Positions 27,493 through 36,590 of a DNA stretch of 64,000 nt are shown here, piece by piece. Made by a program: the position numbers and the translations under genes. The notes beneath the pieces were generated by a model that had not been told where the DNA came from, did not search any database, and was given only the letters and a program-made list of their open reading frames with translations. Source of the DNA: Bacillus fonticola (lineage in GTDB: Bacteria > Bacillota > Bacilli > Bacillales > JC228); the NCBI RefSeq assembly GCF_012955605.1, contig NZ_CP052135.1, forward strand, positions 2,740,711-2,804,710. Reading direction: 5' to 3'. Within the stretch, counting starts at the first letter, position 1, and each line of letters opens with the position of its first letter.

Positions 27493-27747
27493 ATGATGCG
27501 ACGTACTGCTATGTTGATTTCCGCTGCAGGCGGACGCTTTCCGCGGGGCGGGCGGTGAGCCTCCTCGGCGCAAGCGCCTGTGGGGTCTCACCTGTCCCGC
27601 TGATCCCGCAGGAGTCGCCGCCTTCTGCTCCAATCAACGAACAGACGGCGATAAAAAAATCCCCTTACTAAGTAGTAGTTCAAAACAAGCGTAGTGTATT
27701 TCCGGAGCGGTATTCAGGCACTATGAATTTGCATTACGTCGCATCAT
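27493..27747. mobile_element. MITE-like or dispersed repeat element with 17-bp inverted ends
   Basis: ATGATGCGACGTACTGC at the left end is matched by the inverted ATGATGCGACGTAATGC at the right end (16 of 17), enclosing about 220 bp with no ORF. The core is much richer in G and C than its surroundings (GGACGCTTTCCGCGGGGCGG, GGTGAGCCTCCTCGGCG, GTGGGGTCTCACC). I recall very similar GC-rich cores dispersed in many Bacillaceae genomes. No transposase is nearby and no target duplication is evident. It fills most of the 570-bp gap between two SLH genes. Confidence 0.7.
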
Positions 27748-27795
27748 GAGATAACTGTTTAATAAAAACAACAAAGGATACGAAAAGAGCCTTCC

Positions 27796-27832
27796 GAAAC
27801 AAAACTACCCTCGAAAATTATCCATTCGAGGG
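27796..27832 (-). terminator. Terminator of the SLH-subtilase gene
   Basis: CCCTCGAA and TTCGAGGG arms around a nine-base loop, followed on the minus strand by TAGTTTTGTTT. Confidence 0.8.
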
Positions 27833-27842
27833 CAGTACATGG

Positions 27843-29738
27843 TTATTGGAAATTTTCATTTTCTGCTCGTGATAGAAACACAGAAAACTGAGCGCGTGTC
27901 ATGGGTAGAAAAGGTTGGAACGTATTGTCCTCATAACCTTGGGTAATGCCCGCTTCCGCTATTTGATAAATGTTTTTTTCCGCTGTGATCCCGTTAACAT
28001 CCTTAAACGAACTAGTTTCTGTTGGTTCAGCTAACTCGTATGCCTTCGCTAGTAAAATAGCCATTTCTGCACGAGTGACTTTATCATTTGGACGAAAACT
28101 ACCATCTGGAAAACCGGTTACTATGTTCTCTCCTACCGCTTCTTGTATATAGCCCGACGCAAAGTACTGGCTTCCTACATCTGCAAACGAAGTAGCTCGT
28201 TTTTGACCATCTAACCCTAACGCACGTCCGATCATAGCCACTGCTTGTCCTCTCGTTACGATCTGACCTGGTTTCATAGAGTATTGATCAAAACCTGTCA
28301 AAATGGATTCATTGTACAAATAAATCATATTCGGCGTAAACCACTTGCCCATTGTTAAATCTGTAAAATTTGGCTCTAGGACGTTTACATTACGAGTATA
28401 CGTTTTTGTTACACCGTCACCGCCTTCTACAGAAAACTCGTACATGTATTCCCCAGCTAACACATAATCTAGGAAGCTAGTGTTTGTAGAACGTACCACT
28501 TCTTCCCCATTGCGATAGATTGTATATTCTTTTTGTCCTTCTTCCCCTATAAGAAATTCCACCTTACCGTTTGCTGTGGAAATTAAACTGACTGTTGAAT
28601 CATCCTCTTGTAAATCAGTTTCTAGAGCTTGCACAAGCCCATACCCATATTCGTCATCTCGCCCAAGTCTTCCTAAGTCGAGAGTATTCTGTTGTAATAA
28701 TGTACGTAATTCTTTATTTGTTGCATTAGGTATCTTTTCCATATAAAGAGCCAGCATTCCACTGACGTGAGGGGCTGCCATCGATGTTCCTGACATATAG
28801 GCATACCCATTACCCAATTCGGTAGGAACTGTACTATAAATATTTGAGCCAGGCGCCACTACTTCTAATGAAGGTCCGTACGAAGAGCTGGACATTCTTA
28901 CTAGATTATCCTGAATTCCCCCGACAGCTATTACCGAATCGAATTGACCTGGGTACGCTACATCACTCCCCCCCACAACATCTCCTTTATTCCCTGAAGC
29001 CCCAACTATAAGCAAGCCAGCTTCATATGCTTTAGCAAGCCCTCTCTGTAAGGCTGTGTCTTTGCCACTTGTCGTTAAACTTAGATTGATAATGTCCATG
29101 TCATTGTCAATGGCCCAGTTAATCCCAGAAAGAATAGAAGAACTTGAGCCTTCCCCTATTTCATCTAGTACTTTAACTGCAAAGATATCCGCATCTGGTG
29201 CAACACCCTTTACCCCTATGTCGTTATCCTCCGCACCTATAATTCCTGCAACGTGTGTGCCATGACCATTATCATCATCGTAGCTGTCACAATTATTTAG
29301 GGCGCACATTCCACCCTTTACGATAAGATCCGGATGATTTGTATCTATCCCAGTATCTAGCACAGCAATCTGTACACCTTTTCCTGTCTGCCCGCCTTGT
29401 TCCATAATAGGCTGCTCAATCTTATTAAAAGACCATGATACTTGTTGAGACCCTTGTAATTGTACATCTTTATTTTCGTAGATGCCTACTATACCTTGTT
29501 CATTTACTAGGGAAGTTATCGCAGATTTCTCGACTATAATAGAAGCAAGACCTAGAGTAGGAAAGACATCTACTATCTCCACTCCATAATCTTGAAGATT
29601 CTCTTCATCTAACTTTCCTTCATACTCAAGTATAAACTCATCACTATCAGCCGCTCTTGCTAATGATCCCATCGGTTGCCACGCAAATGTACTTACGAGC
29701 AACATAAACGTCAACATTAACTTTCCTGTTGGTTGCAC
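27843..29738 (-). CDS. SLH-anchored subtilisin-family (S8) protease
   Basis: Cell-surface serine protease, 631 aa. Signal peptide to about residue 30, propeptide about 31-105, then an S8 domain with Asp128 (IAVLDTGIDTNHPD), His159 (GHGTHVAGIIGA) and Ser319 (MSGTSMAAPHVSG). A short beta-rich segment (about 390-455) leads to three C-terminal SLH domains (about 460-628; VTRGQAVAMIGRAL, VTRAEMAILLAKAY, MTRAQFSVFLSRAE). Two cysteines five apart (145 and 150, CALNNC) lie just before the catalytic His, unusual for this class in Bacillaceae. I prefer the GTG at 29738, spaced nine bases from AGAGG; the ATG at 29747 abuts the same AGAGG. It may process S-layer or wall proteins. Confidence 0.9.
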   Translation of the reverse strand: MQPTGKLMLTFMLLVSTFAWQPMGSLARAADSDEFILEYEGKLDEENLQDYGVEIVDVFPTLGLASIIVEKSAITSLVNEQGIVGIYENKDVQLQGSQQVSWSFNKIEQPIMEQGGQTGKGVQIAVLDTGIDTNHPDLIVKGGMCALNNCDSYDDDNGHGTHVAGIIGAEDNDIGVKGVAPDADIFAVKVLDEIGEGSSSSILSGINWAIDNDMDIINLSLTTSGKDTALQRGLAKAYEAGLLIVGASGNKGDVVGGSDVAYPGQFDSVIAVGGIQDNLVRMSSSSYGPSLEVVAPGSNIYSTVPTELGNGYAYMSGTSMAAPHVSGMLALYMEKIPNATNKELRTLLQQNTLDLGRLGRDDEYGYGLVQALETDLQEDDSTVSLISTANGKVEFLIGEEGQKEYTIYRNGEEVVRSTNTSFLDYVLAGEYMYEFSVEGGDGVTKTYTRNVNVLEPNFTDLTMGKWFTPNMIYLYNESILTGFDQYSMKPGQIVTRGQAVAMIGRALGLDGQKRATSFADVGSQYFASGYIQEAVGENIVTGFPDGSFRPNDKVTRAEMAILLAKAYELAEPTETSSFKDVNGITAEKNIYQIAEAGITQGYEDNTFQPFLPMTRAQFSVFLSRAENENFQ

Positions 29739-29774
29739 TACTCTCATCCTCTTTTTTTCATTTTCTTGTAAAGA

Positions 29775-29803
29775 AAAGAGAAACTGTTGAACAGTTTCTC
29801 TTT
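29775..29803 (-). terminator. Terminator of the SLH-amidase gene
   Basis: AAAGAGAAACTG and CAGTTTCTCTTT, twelve perfect pairs over a five-base loop, then TTCTTT on the minus strand. It separates the amidase gene from the downstream SLH-protease gene. Confidence 0.88.
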
Positions 29804-29809
29804 AGATAC

Positions 29810-31393
29810 TTAATGGCGCTTCGGTGAAGGGGAAGCTTGGAATTCATCATAAAGGTCGCGTACATCTAGTCCTTCATATTGATAGTAATAATCAAGAATT
29901 CCAATCGCTATATACTTTGCTATACGGTCCCGTTCAGTAGAAGACATTAATTTTTCCCGGTCCTTTTCGTTATCAATAAACCCTAGCTCAAGTAGTGTAG
30001 CAGGCATAGATGTTTCTCTAATAACAGCGAACGATTTTGTTTTTACTCCACGGTCCCTTAAGTTCCATGCCTCGAGCAGGCGATACTGTATATAGGTAGA
30101 AAGTGCTTTACTCGCATTCGTTCTCTCATTTGCGGTATAGTAATACGTTTCTGTCCCTTCAGCGGATCCATTAAATGAATTAGCATGAATACTCACGAAC
30201 AGATCCGCATTCAAGTTGTTAGCGAAGTCAGAACGATTAGACAAAGAAATAAATTTATCCGTGTCTCTCGTCATTTCGATATTAAAAGGCGTTTTATCCA
30301 ACCACTTCTTCACCTTTAAACCGACATCTAGCACGATCTCACTCTCACTATATCCTGCAGAATTAGCCCCAGAATCATAGCCTCCATGACCGGGATCTAA
30401 CACGATAGTTTTCTCTTCACTAGTACCCGGTTTCGGTTCTTCAGTTTCACCGACCTCCGTTTTGGAGAGGTAATCACGGTGGACAAACCCTTTTCTCCCG
30501 GCACTGTCTTGAACGAAGTACCAGTTGCCGATCGGGTATGCGGCTTTCACTTTGTCATTTGGAGAGAGTTGAGCAACACTCGCAAAATTGGTAGTGGGTC
30601 CCATTCTGAAATTTAGCGCTGTTGCATCTACGAAGTACTCCTCAACAAATTGTTGTCCAGGTTTTGTACGCAAATCTTGCAAAACGCTTCTGGCCAAAAA
30701 AACGGCAAAGTCTGCACGTTTAATAGATTCTTTTTCCCCGAATGTTCCATCTTCTTTCCCATCTGATATGCCTTTTTCCATTAGCACTTGAGTAGCCACT
30801 CGTAAAGAATCAGCACCGTATGCGAATGCGCGACTAAGCATAATCGCCATTTCTCCACGATTAACAGGTTGAGAGGCACGAAATGTGTTGTTCGGGTATC
30901 CAAAGATAATTCCGCGGTCAGCTGCTGCTTGAATATAGCCGGAAGCAAAATTTCCTGAACCTACATCGGAAAATTCTGTTCCGGTTCGCTCCCCACTTAA
31001 CGAGAGGGCACGACCAATCATGGCGGCAGCTTCCCCACGAGTCACTACTTCGTCTGGGGCAAACTGTGTGGAGGATTTTCCGTTTACAATTTCTCCAGAA
31101 TAAAGATAGTAAATTTCTGCATTCGCTCTGTGGGTATTCCCGACGTCTGTAAAAGTATTTGTTGACATTTTCGCAACGATATCATCAAAGCTCGCCATAA
31201 ATGTCTGTTCACTAGTAGTTTCCTGCGTTGCCTGATCAGAGATGGTTTGTCCGCTTTGTTGTTCGTCCTGTTGCTGTTCAAATTCTTCAGCATTTGCATT
31301 TTCAACATGCTCATCTGCACTTGCAAATGAGGTAGGGACTAGTAAACTAGCAGTAAGGACACATGCCATCACCCGACGCCTCCGATGACGCAT
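29810..31393 (-). CDS. SLH-anchored N-acetylmuramoyl-L-alanine amidase with SH3b domain
   Basis: Secreted peptidoglycan amidase, 527 aa. Signal peptide (about 1-26), then a Gln/Glu-rich linker, three SLH domains (about 55-225; VTRGEAAAMIGRALSLSG, VNRGEMAIMLSRAF, IKRADFAVFLARSV), an SH3b domain (about 245-310; ALNFRMGPTTNFASVAQLSP), and a zinc Amidase_3 domain (about 330-505). The zinc ligands and catalytic Glu are visible as LDPGHGGYD, SESEIVLDVG, LFVSIHANSF and ATLLELGFIDN. It splits MurNAc from L-Ala and resembles CwlB/LytC-type amidases. AAGGGGAG precedes the ATG. It completes a set of three SLH hydrolases that cut different wall bonds. Confidence 0.93.
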   Translation of the reverse strand: MRHRRRRVMACVLTASLLVPTSFASADEHVENANAEEFEQQQDEQQSGQTISDQATQETTSEQTFMASFDDIVAKMSTNTFTDVGNTHRANAEIYYLYSGEIVNGKSSTQFAPDEVVTRGEAAAMIGRALSLSGERTGTEFSDVGSGNFASGYIQAAADRGIIFGYPNNTFRASQPVNRGEMAIMLSRAFAYGADSLRVATQVLMEKGISDGKEDGTFGEKESIKRADFAVFLARSVLQDLRTKPGQQFVEEYFVDATALNFRMGPTTNFASVAQLSPNDKVKAAYPIGNWYFVQDSAGRKGFVHRDYLSKTEVGETEEPKPGTSEEKTIVLDPGHGGYDSGANSAGYSESEIVLDVGLKVKKWLDKTPFNIEMTRDTDKFISLSNRSDFANNLNADLFVSIHANSFNGSAEGTETYYYTANERTNASKALSTYIQYRLLEAWNLRDRGVKTKSFAVIRETSMPATLLELGFIDNEKDREKLMSSTERDRIAKYIAIGILDYYYQYEGLDVRDLYDEFQASPSPKRH

Positions 31394-31642
31394 AACAGCT
31401 CCCCTTTCGACAGTTTCCTACATCATATCACAACTGATTTCTGTGAAACATCATTCCTTATATCTATTTTTGATAGTCTTTGTCATTTTTTGCAGAAGAC
31501 TCATTTTTGTTCGACATTTTTTGTAAGCACATTCCATTCCATGAAGGGTTGAGTGTCGAATTCATCATCTTTTCTTCTACCCACCAAGTGGTTTCAATAG
31601 TATAATAGAGGAAACTTTTTCTATAATCATTGGAGGAATTTG

Positions 31643-32593
31643 ATGAAGCTATTTCGCACGATGAGTATCGTCCTTATGCTCACGATTAGCGTAGGAATAA
31701 TAGTCGGATCGAACCATTCCGAAGCAGTTTCGGACCCAGCATTGTTGCGGGCATTCCCTGATGGGGAGGAAAAAACGTACGTCTCATCGCAATATGTATA
31801 TGAATTTAACAGTGATATTGTAGATGTAAACAATTTTGGCATTCGCTTAAATAAAGAGAAGCCGTGGAAACGGATTCCGTTAGAGGATATTCGCTTTGAG
31901 GATCAATTTCTCATCATTACTCCCGAAGATCCTTTAGAGTTTGACGAAACGTATGAGCTTACCATTCCCGCTTATTCAATTGAACTAGAAAACGGGAAAT
32001 ACAAACAAGAAATTGAAGATACATTTTCAACAGAAACCACTACGTTAAATACTCTTTTTTCGAAAAAAGAGTATGTGCTTCAACAATATTTAGATAAGGC
32101 TAGCACAAAGGACTTATACTTCACGACGCCAAAACGTTACATTAAAGCCATCGAAATTCAACAGAAAAGCAAAGACGATACAGCTGGACTTACGAACATC
32201 GACATCTTTGTATCTGATTCCAACGAAATCAATGATGTTCAGGTTGAGATCATTTCCAACGGAGAAGTTTTGTGGAGAAGAAATGCGAACGCCACTCGTG
32301 AAGAAGATGGAACGGTTGTCTTTTCACAAGGTTTCACGGATATGCCATCTATTTATGATGTTCGTGTAAGAGTCCTAGACCGTGATAGAAGCTTCCATGA
32401 TGAAGTCACACTAAAAGTATTTGAGCCCGATGAAAAATTCAACTATATTGAAGAGTCTTTTGACTACGAGACTACTTCCCAAACATTCTCTCTTAATGAA
32501 TTAATTCGGGAACCTGACTTATTCGAGCAATTTTTAGCAGAGAATTCGTTATCACGTGTGGTAGTACAAATCGGAAAAAACAAACAAAATTAA
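31643..32593 (+). CDS. Secreted protein with Ig-like domain, function unknown
   Basis: A 316-aa protein with a signal peptide (about 1-29; VLMLTISVGIIVGSNHSEA) and otherwise hydrophilic, acidic, beta-rich sequence. Residues about 35-120 (VYEFNSDIVDVNNFGIRLNK, FDETYELTIPAYSIELENGK) resemble the SbsA-type Ig-like domain in many Gram-positive surface proteins. The remainder (GLTNIDIFVSDSNEINDVQV) may form a second beta domain. GGAGGA is six bases before the ATG at 31643. It runs divergently from the amidase gene and ends at a shared terminator. The protein of 33.5 kb has a similar first domain, suggesting a surface role for both. Confidence 0.78.
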   Translation: MKLFRTMSIVLMLTISVGIIVGSNHSEAVSDPALLRAFPDGEEKTYVSSQYVYEFNSDIVDVNNFGIRLNKEKPWKRIPLEDIRFEDQFLIITPEDPLEFDETYELTIPAYSIELENGKYKQEIEDTFSTETTTLNTLFSKKEYVLQQYLDKASTKDLYFTTPKRYIKAIEIQQKSKDDTAGLTNIDIFVSDSNEINDVQVEIISNGEVLWRRNANATREEDGTVVFSQGFTDMPSIYDVRVRVLDRDRSFHDEVTLKVFEPDEKFNYIEESFDYETTSQTFSLNELIREPDLFEQFLAENSLSRVVVQIGKNKQN

Positions 32594-32623
32594 ACAAAGT
32601 CCACAAATATGTGGACTTTGTTT
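32592..32623. terminator. Bidirectional terminator
   Basis: AAACAAAGTCCAC pairs perfectly with GTGGACTTTGTTT across a six-base loop between two convergent genes. The left arm overlaps the stop codon of the plus-strand gene. Confidence 0.88.
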
Positions 32624-32629
32624 CGAGGG

Positions 32630-33349
32630 CTACTTCTTTTTTGAATGGATAACAGCGGTTAGAAGGAATTTCGGAAGGACTAGTTGTCTTTTCAACCTCC
32701 AAGGTTCTCTCAAAAGTCTGTACAGCCACTCTAACCCAATTTTTTGAAAACCATCAGGGGCTCGTTTCACGTTTCCAGAGATGACATCAAAAGATCCCCC
32801 CACCCCTTGAAACACAGTCGCGTGACACTGCTTCATGTGTTGAAGTATCCATGTCTCTTGTTTAGGAGAACCCATCGCTACAAACACAATGTCAGCCTTT
32901 GATGCGTTTATCTTTTTAATGACTTTACTCTGATCCTTTTCGTAGCCATCTTGAGTCCCAACTATGCGAATAGATGGAAACCTTTCTAGAAGCGCTTTTT
33001 CTGCTTGTTCCGCAATACCAGGTTTTCCGCCAAATAAAAACACATTCTTGTTTTTCTTAGCAGCCTCTTCGCATAACCGAAGCATAAAGTCGACTCCAGT
33101 GACTCGTTCATGAACGGAACCTTTTACGAGTTTGGAAGCGATCAGAACTCCGACCCCATCTGGAATTTGGTAAGTAGCGCTGTTAATTAGTTCACGTAAT
33201 GAGTCGTCTTGTTTTGCCTTCATTATTTTTTCTGGATTGACCGCGACAATAAATGTGTTTTCTTGTTGATCAATGTGACGCATACATGCTTCCGCTAATG
33301 AATCGTACGTGACTCTAGAAACGTCGACTCCTAAAATGGACTCTTTCAT
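32630..33349 (-). CDS. tagA: WecG/TagA family N-acetylmannosaminyltransferase
   Basis: GT26 glycosyltransferase, 239 aa. TagA adds ManNAc to undecaprenyl-PP-GlcNAc, the first committed step for wall teichoic acid and for several secondary wall polysaccharides. Visible family motifs are LGVDVSRVTYDSL, VAVNPEKIMKAKQD, the catalytic-loop TYQIPDGVGV, VFLFGGKPGIAEQAEKAL, and MGSPKQETWI. The C-terminal basic segment (WLYRLLREPWRLKRQLVLP) is the membrane-association tail. I start at the ATG at 33349, where AGAGG stands upstream. It is a single gene, near the S-layer/CsaB block, so it may start the polymer that CsaB modifies. Confidence 0.92.
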   Translation of the reverse strand: MKESILGVDVSRVTYDSLAEACMRHIDQQENTFIVAVNPEKIMKAKQDDSLRELINSATYQIPDGVGVLIASKLVKGSVHERVTGVDFMLRLCEEAAKKNKNVFLFGGKPGIAEQAEKALLERFPSIRIVGTQDGYEKDQSKVIKKINASKADIVFVAMGSPKQETWILQHMKQCHATVFQGVGGSFDVISGNVKRAPDGFQKIGLEWLYRLLREPWRLKRQLVLPKFLLTAVIHSKKK

Positions 33350-33473
33350 TATATATCCTCTTTCTTTCATCGTTTTGAGTGTATTGTACAATGAAATGTC
33401 CATTTCCGAAACAATACCTTTGTGTGAAGAGACTATTCAATCGAAAAATAAATGGAGAAAGGAGCAAATCCCT

Positions 33474-34256
33474 TTGAACCGAACCCCTTATTTAGTCGTC
33501 TTATTGCTCATTTTATGGGTGTTCCTCCCTGTCAGATCTTTATTTGCAGAAGAAGGGTTGGAAACATGGGACGTTAGACAAATAAAAGACAATCAAAAGG
33601 AATGGATCATCACATTCTCAAAGTCTATTCGTTCCAAAAGTACGGATGCAAAGGATATCTACATAGTAAATGACCAAGGGAAAATTCATCCAACTGAGTT
33701 ACAATTTACGAATTCTTATCAAACAGCTCGAGTAGTGCCACTTGCTCCCTATGAACCTAGAAGAACCTATGAGCTCATTGTCAATTCCAGCGTTAGAGCT
33801 TCTAATTGGGACTTAATCGAAAAAGGGATTATCCAGCCTTTCCGATTATTTCAACCCTCTGAAGAGGAAAAAGCTGTGTCTTCTCCACAAGCTAATGAGC
33901 GCGATACAGCACTTGATGATGGCCCTCTCTCTAACAATGAACTAGAAAATGAAGGGGTAGATGAAGAAAAAAAAGGGTCCGACCCCGTGAGTGAAAAACC
34001 AATCCAGAGAGAAAAAAATAAGCTTCCTGACGGGGTTACAGTCACACTTTCTAGCACCTCTTACTTTGAAACGATGGAGGTTGTTGCCTTACAAGAAACA
34101 AAGCGAGTTGCCATTGACGGGAAATTCCTGCAGTATATCGGAAATAACACCTTCCGCATGTCTTCTCCAAGTTTACAAACAAAAGACATAGTTACCCTTA
34201 CTTTTTATAATGTTGAAGATCAAAAGACCCACTCGTTCTCATACAAACTCCCGTAG
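33474..34256 (+). CDS. Secreted protein with Ig-like domain and acidic linker, function unknown
   Basis: About 260 aa from a TTG at 33474, which has AAAGGAG nine bases upstream; the open frame begins far upstream, inside the tagA leader region. A hydrophobic signal segment (YLVVLLLILWVFLPVRSLFA) is followed by an Ig-like domain of the SbsA type (about 25-125; WIITFSKSIRSKSTDAKDIY, PYEPRRTYELIVNSSVRASN). An acidic, Asn/Glu-rich linker (about 130-180) and a small C-terminal beta domain complete it. It shares the first-domain pattern with the protein at 31.6 kb. It is probably exported and surface-associated; the function is unknown. Confidence 0.72.
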   Translation: MNRTPYLVVLLLILWVFLPVRSLFAEEGLETWDVRQIKDNQKEWIITFSKSIRSKSTDAKDIYIVNDQGKIHPTELQFTNSYQTARVVPLAPYEPRRTYELIVNSSVRASNWDLIEKGIIQPFRLFQPSEEEKAVSSPQANERDTALDDGPLSNNELENEGVDEEKKGSDPVSEKPIQREKNKLPDGVTVTLSSTSYFETMEVVALQETKRVAIDGKFLQYIGNNTFRMSSPSLQTKDIVTLTFYNVEDQKTHSFSYKLP

Positions 34257-34272
34257 AAAGAGGTAATCAAAC

Positions 34273-34554
34273 GTGTGGAAGAAATCTTTAATTAGCACAG
34301 TGATCCTTTCGTTTCTCTTAATCAATGCCATACTGTGGCCGAGTATTATGTTGGATTCGTCCTCTCCTCCTGCCAAATCGCCATTACAGGAACAAAAGGG
34401 CACAAATGACAGCTTAAATGAAGACGAACCTTTAACTGTGGAAGAAGAAGACGATATTGGTGACAATGATGGGCGAGATAAACAAAATATAATTGATCAA
34501 GGAACAGGTGAAACACAAGATGAGAGCCCTTTAGAGGTACTCTCCATTGAATAG
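34273..34554 (+). CDS. Small secreted or anchored acidic protein
   Basis: A 93-aa protein starting at GTG, with AGAGGT upstream, sixteen bases after the previous gene. Residues 3-25 are hydrophobic (WKKSLISTVILSFLLINAIL) and the rest is strongly acidic and disordered-looking (EDEPLTVEEEDDIGDND). It ends before a good terminator, so it is probably the last gene of a two-gene operon. No family is recognised. Confidence 0.6.
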   Translation: MWKKSLISTVILSFLLINAILWPSIMLDSSSPPAKSPLQEQKGTNDSLNEDEPLTVEEEDDIGDNDGRDKQNIIDQGTGETQDESPLEVLSIE

Positions 34555-34561
34555 TTTGACA

Positions 34562-34592
34562 AAAGGAGTGGCTGACTAAAAGCCACTCCTTT
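34562..34592 (+). terminator. Terminator
   Basis: AAAGGAGTGGCT and AGCCACTCCTTT, twelve perfect pairs over seven bases, ending in TTTATT. Confidence 0.85.
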
Positions 34593-34648
34593 ATTCGTAC
34601 ATCCTTTTTCACACTTTGGAAAAGCTACAAGAAAAAGGAGGGCTATTC

Positions 34649-36316
34649 ATGTTTAACAAAGTGTTTCTACTTATTATATTGCTCGTCTCCACCACCCTCC
34701 TCCCCCACCCCACCCAGGCGACTCCAATTGAAAAGCGCAACGTCATCTTCATGATTATGGACGGAACGAATCAAACGGCTACGACACTTGCTCGTTGGTA
34801 CAAAGAGGAACCGCTCGTGTTGGATGAGATGGCGACTGGGCTCGTTCGGACGTATTCCAAACCGTCGATCGTGACAGATTCTGCTGCGGCGGGGACTGCA
34901 CTTTCCACTGGCATGAAGACGTTTAAGGATTACGTGGGGATCGTGCCTGGTGGGGAGGCGGCAACCGGAGACGGAAAACCGGTCGCTACCATCATGGAGG
35001 CTGCCAAACTGGAGGGCTACCGAACTGGGCTTGTTGTTACAGCACCGGTACAGCATGCGACTCCGGCTACGTTCAGTTCCCATGTGATGAATCGAAACCA
35101 ATTTCAAGACATCGCCAAGCAACAAGTGTATTTAGGGATGGACGTCGTCATGGGCGGTGGTGTAGAGTCACTCGTCCCAACGCAAAATTCGGAGAAAAGA
35201 AATAGTCAGGGAGCCGATAAAGAGCTCAAATCGATTCCCATGTTGCCAAAAAACACAGGACGGACAGATGGTGAAAATTTACTCGAAGTCATTCGCAATA
35301 AAGGGTATTCTCTCGTCCAAACCAAACAGGAGTTAGCACAGGTTCGTAGCGCTCACATTTGGGGTGCCTTTTCCACAGACGATATGCTATACGATTTTGA
35401 CCGAATCGCGACCCACTCCGATCAGCCGAGCTTAGCGCAAATGACTGAAAAGGCATTGAATGTTTTGGAAGAGACGAGTGAAAAAGGGTTCTTTCTTCTT
35501 GTAGAAGGAAGCAAAGTGGATTGGGCTGCACATCAAAACGATCCCATTGGAATTGTAAGTGAAGTGCTCGCCTTTGACGAAGCTGTAGGTCGGGCGTTGA
35601 ATTTTGCGAAGACTCATCAAAACACCGAGCTCGTTGTCGTCACAGATCATGGAAACAGTGGGCTCACTATCGGAAATGAAGAAACAAACAAAACGTATGC
35701 GACTACCAAATTCAATCAAGTCATTGATCCTTTGAAGAAAGCAACACATACGGTGGAGGGTGCCGTTAGTTTGTTAAATCAACGCCATTCAAACGTTAAA
35801 GAAGTGGCAGAGGCGTATGGTTTGGATGGCTTGAGCGACGAGGAATTCGATCAGCTGAAAACTGCTGCATACGAAGGCGATACGGCGATGAAGAATGCTC
35901 TCACCACCCTTCTTGCCAAAAGAGCTCATCTCGGCTTTACAACGCATGGACACACTGGTGAGGATGTCGTCTTATATGCGTACGGCGGGGATGGAAACTG
36001 GAGTGGTACGTGGGATAACACCGATTTACCGAAGAAGATGGCCAAACATCTCGGCGTGTCACTTGAAGGGACCACACGCGCCTTACTCGTCGATGCGAAT
36101 GCATGGCTCAGCGATCATGGTTACAATACCCACTTGGCGGATACTAACGGCGAAAACATAGTTCTCGTCGCTTCAAAAAGGGGCCTCCCTACACTCCGTT
36201 TTCCGGCAAACAAAAACATCGTGCTCATTGGCGAAAATCAGGTGGAGCTACCTGGCGTTACCGTATTTATAAACGGTCGTTTTTACTTGCCAAACGAGGG
36301 GCTACCGAGACAATAA
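34649..36316 (+). CDS. Secreted alkaline phosphatase
   Basis: Alkaline phosphatase of the PhoA superfamily, 555 aa, hydrolysing phosphate monoesters outside the cell. Signal peptide about 1-24 (LLIILLVSTTLLPHPTQA). The first metal Asp is in FMIMDGTNQ, the nucleophile is Ser78 in TDSAAAGTALSTG, and later metal ligands appear in VVTDHGNSG and GFTTHGHTGEDV. The last about 75 residues (after WLSDHGYNTH) form an extra domain resembling the copper-amine-oxidase-N type stalk found on Gram-positive surface enzymes. AAAGGAGGG precedes the ATG at 34649. Phosphate regulation is usual in the family, but no Pho box was confirmed. Confidence 0.92.
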   Translation: MFNKVFLLIILLVSTTLLPHPTQATPIEKRNVIFMIMDGTNQTATTLARWYKEEPLVLDEMATGLVRTYSKPSIVTDSAAAGTALSTGMKTFKDYVGIVPGGEAATGDGKPVATIMEAAKLEGYRTGLVVTAPVQHATPATFSSHVMNRNQFQDIAKQQVYLGMDVVMGGGVESLVPTQNSEKRNSQGADKELKSIPMLPKNTGRTDGENLLEVIRNKGYSLVQTKQELAQVRSAHIWGAFSTDDMLYDFDRIATHSDQPSLAQMTEKALNVLEETSEKGFFLLVEGSKVDWAAHQNDPIGIVSEVLAFDEAVGRALNFAKTHQNTELVVVTDHGNSGLTIGNEETNKTYATTKFNQVIDPLKKATHTVEGAVSLLNQRHSNVKEVAEAYGLDGLSDEEFDQLKTAAYEGDTAMKNALTTLLAKRAHLGFTTHGHTGEDVVLYAYGGDGNWSGTWDNTDLPKKMAKHLGVSLEGTTRALLVDANAWLSDHGYNTHLADTNGENIVLVASKRGLPTLRFPANKNIVLIGENQVELPGVTVFINGRFYLPNEGLPRQ

Positions 36317-36337
36317 GGGCTAGAAAAGTTGATGATT

Positions 36338-36369
36338 GAGGTGCTGACACTCGATACTCAGCACCTCCT
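36338..36369 (+). terminator. Terminator of the alkaline phosphatase gene
   Basis: GAGGTGCTGA and TCAGCACCTC pair over ten bases, followed only by CCTTACG, so the U-tract is weak. Confidence 0.6.
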
Positions 36370-36590
36370 TACGCTTTCAATACCCCCTGTCGTTTTATGT
36401 TGATCCATGTCAATTCCTCTTCCTTTTCTACATAGAATAGGGTAAAATAGACTCACAAAGTTAAGGGGGGTGAAGTAGCAAGATTTCTAAAATTCCTTCT
36501 GAACAAATGTCTTTTCCCACCGTGTACTCCTCATGAAAAAACATCGTCACTTCCACCGGACCATTCTACATTCCAGGAGGATAACTTACT

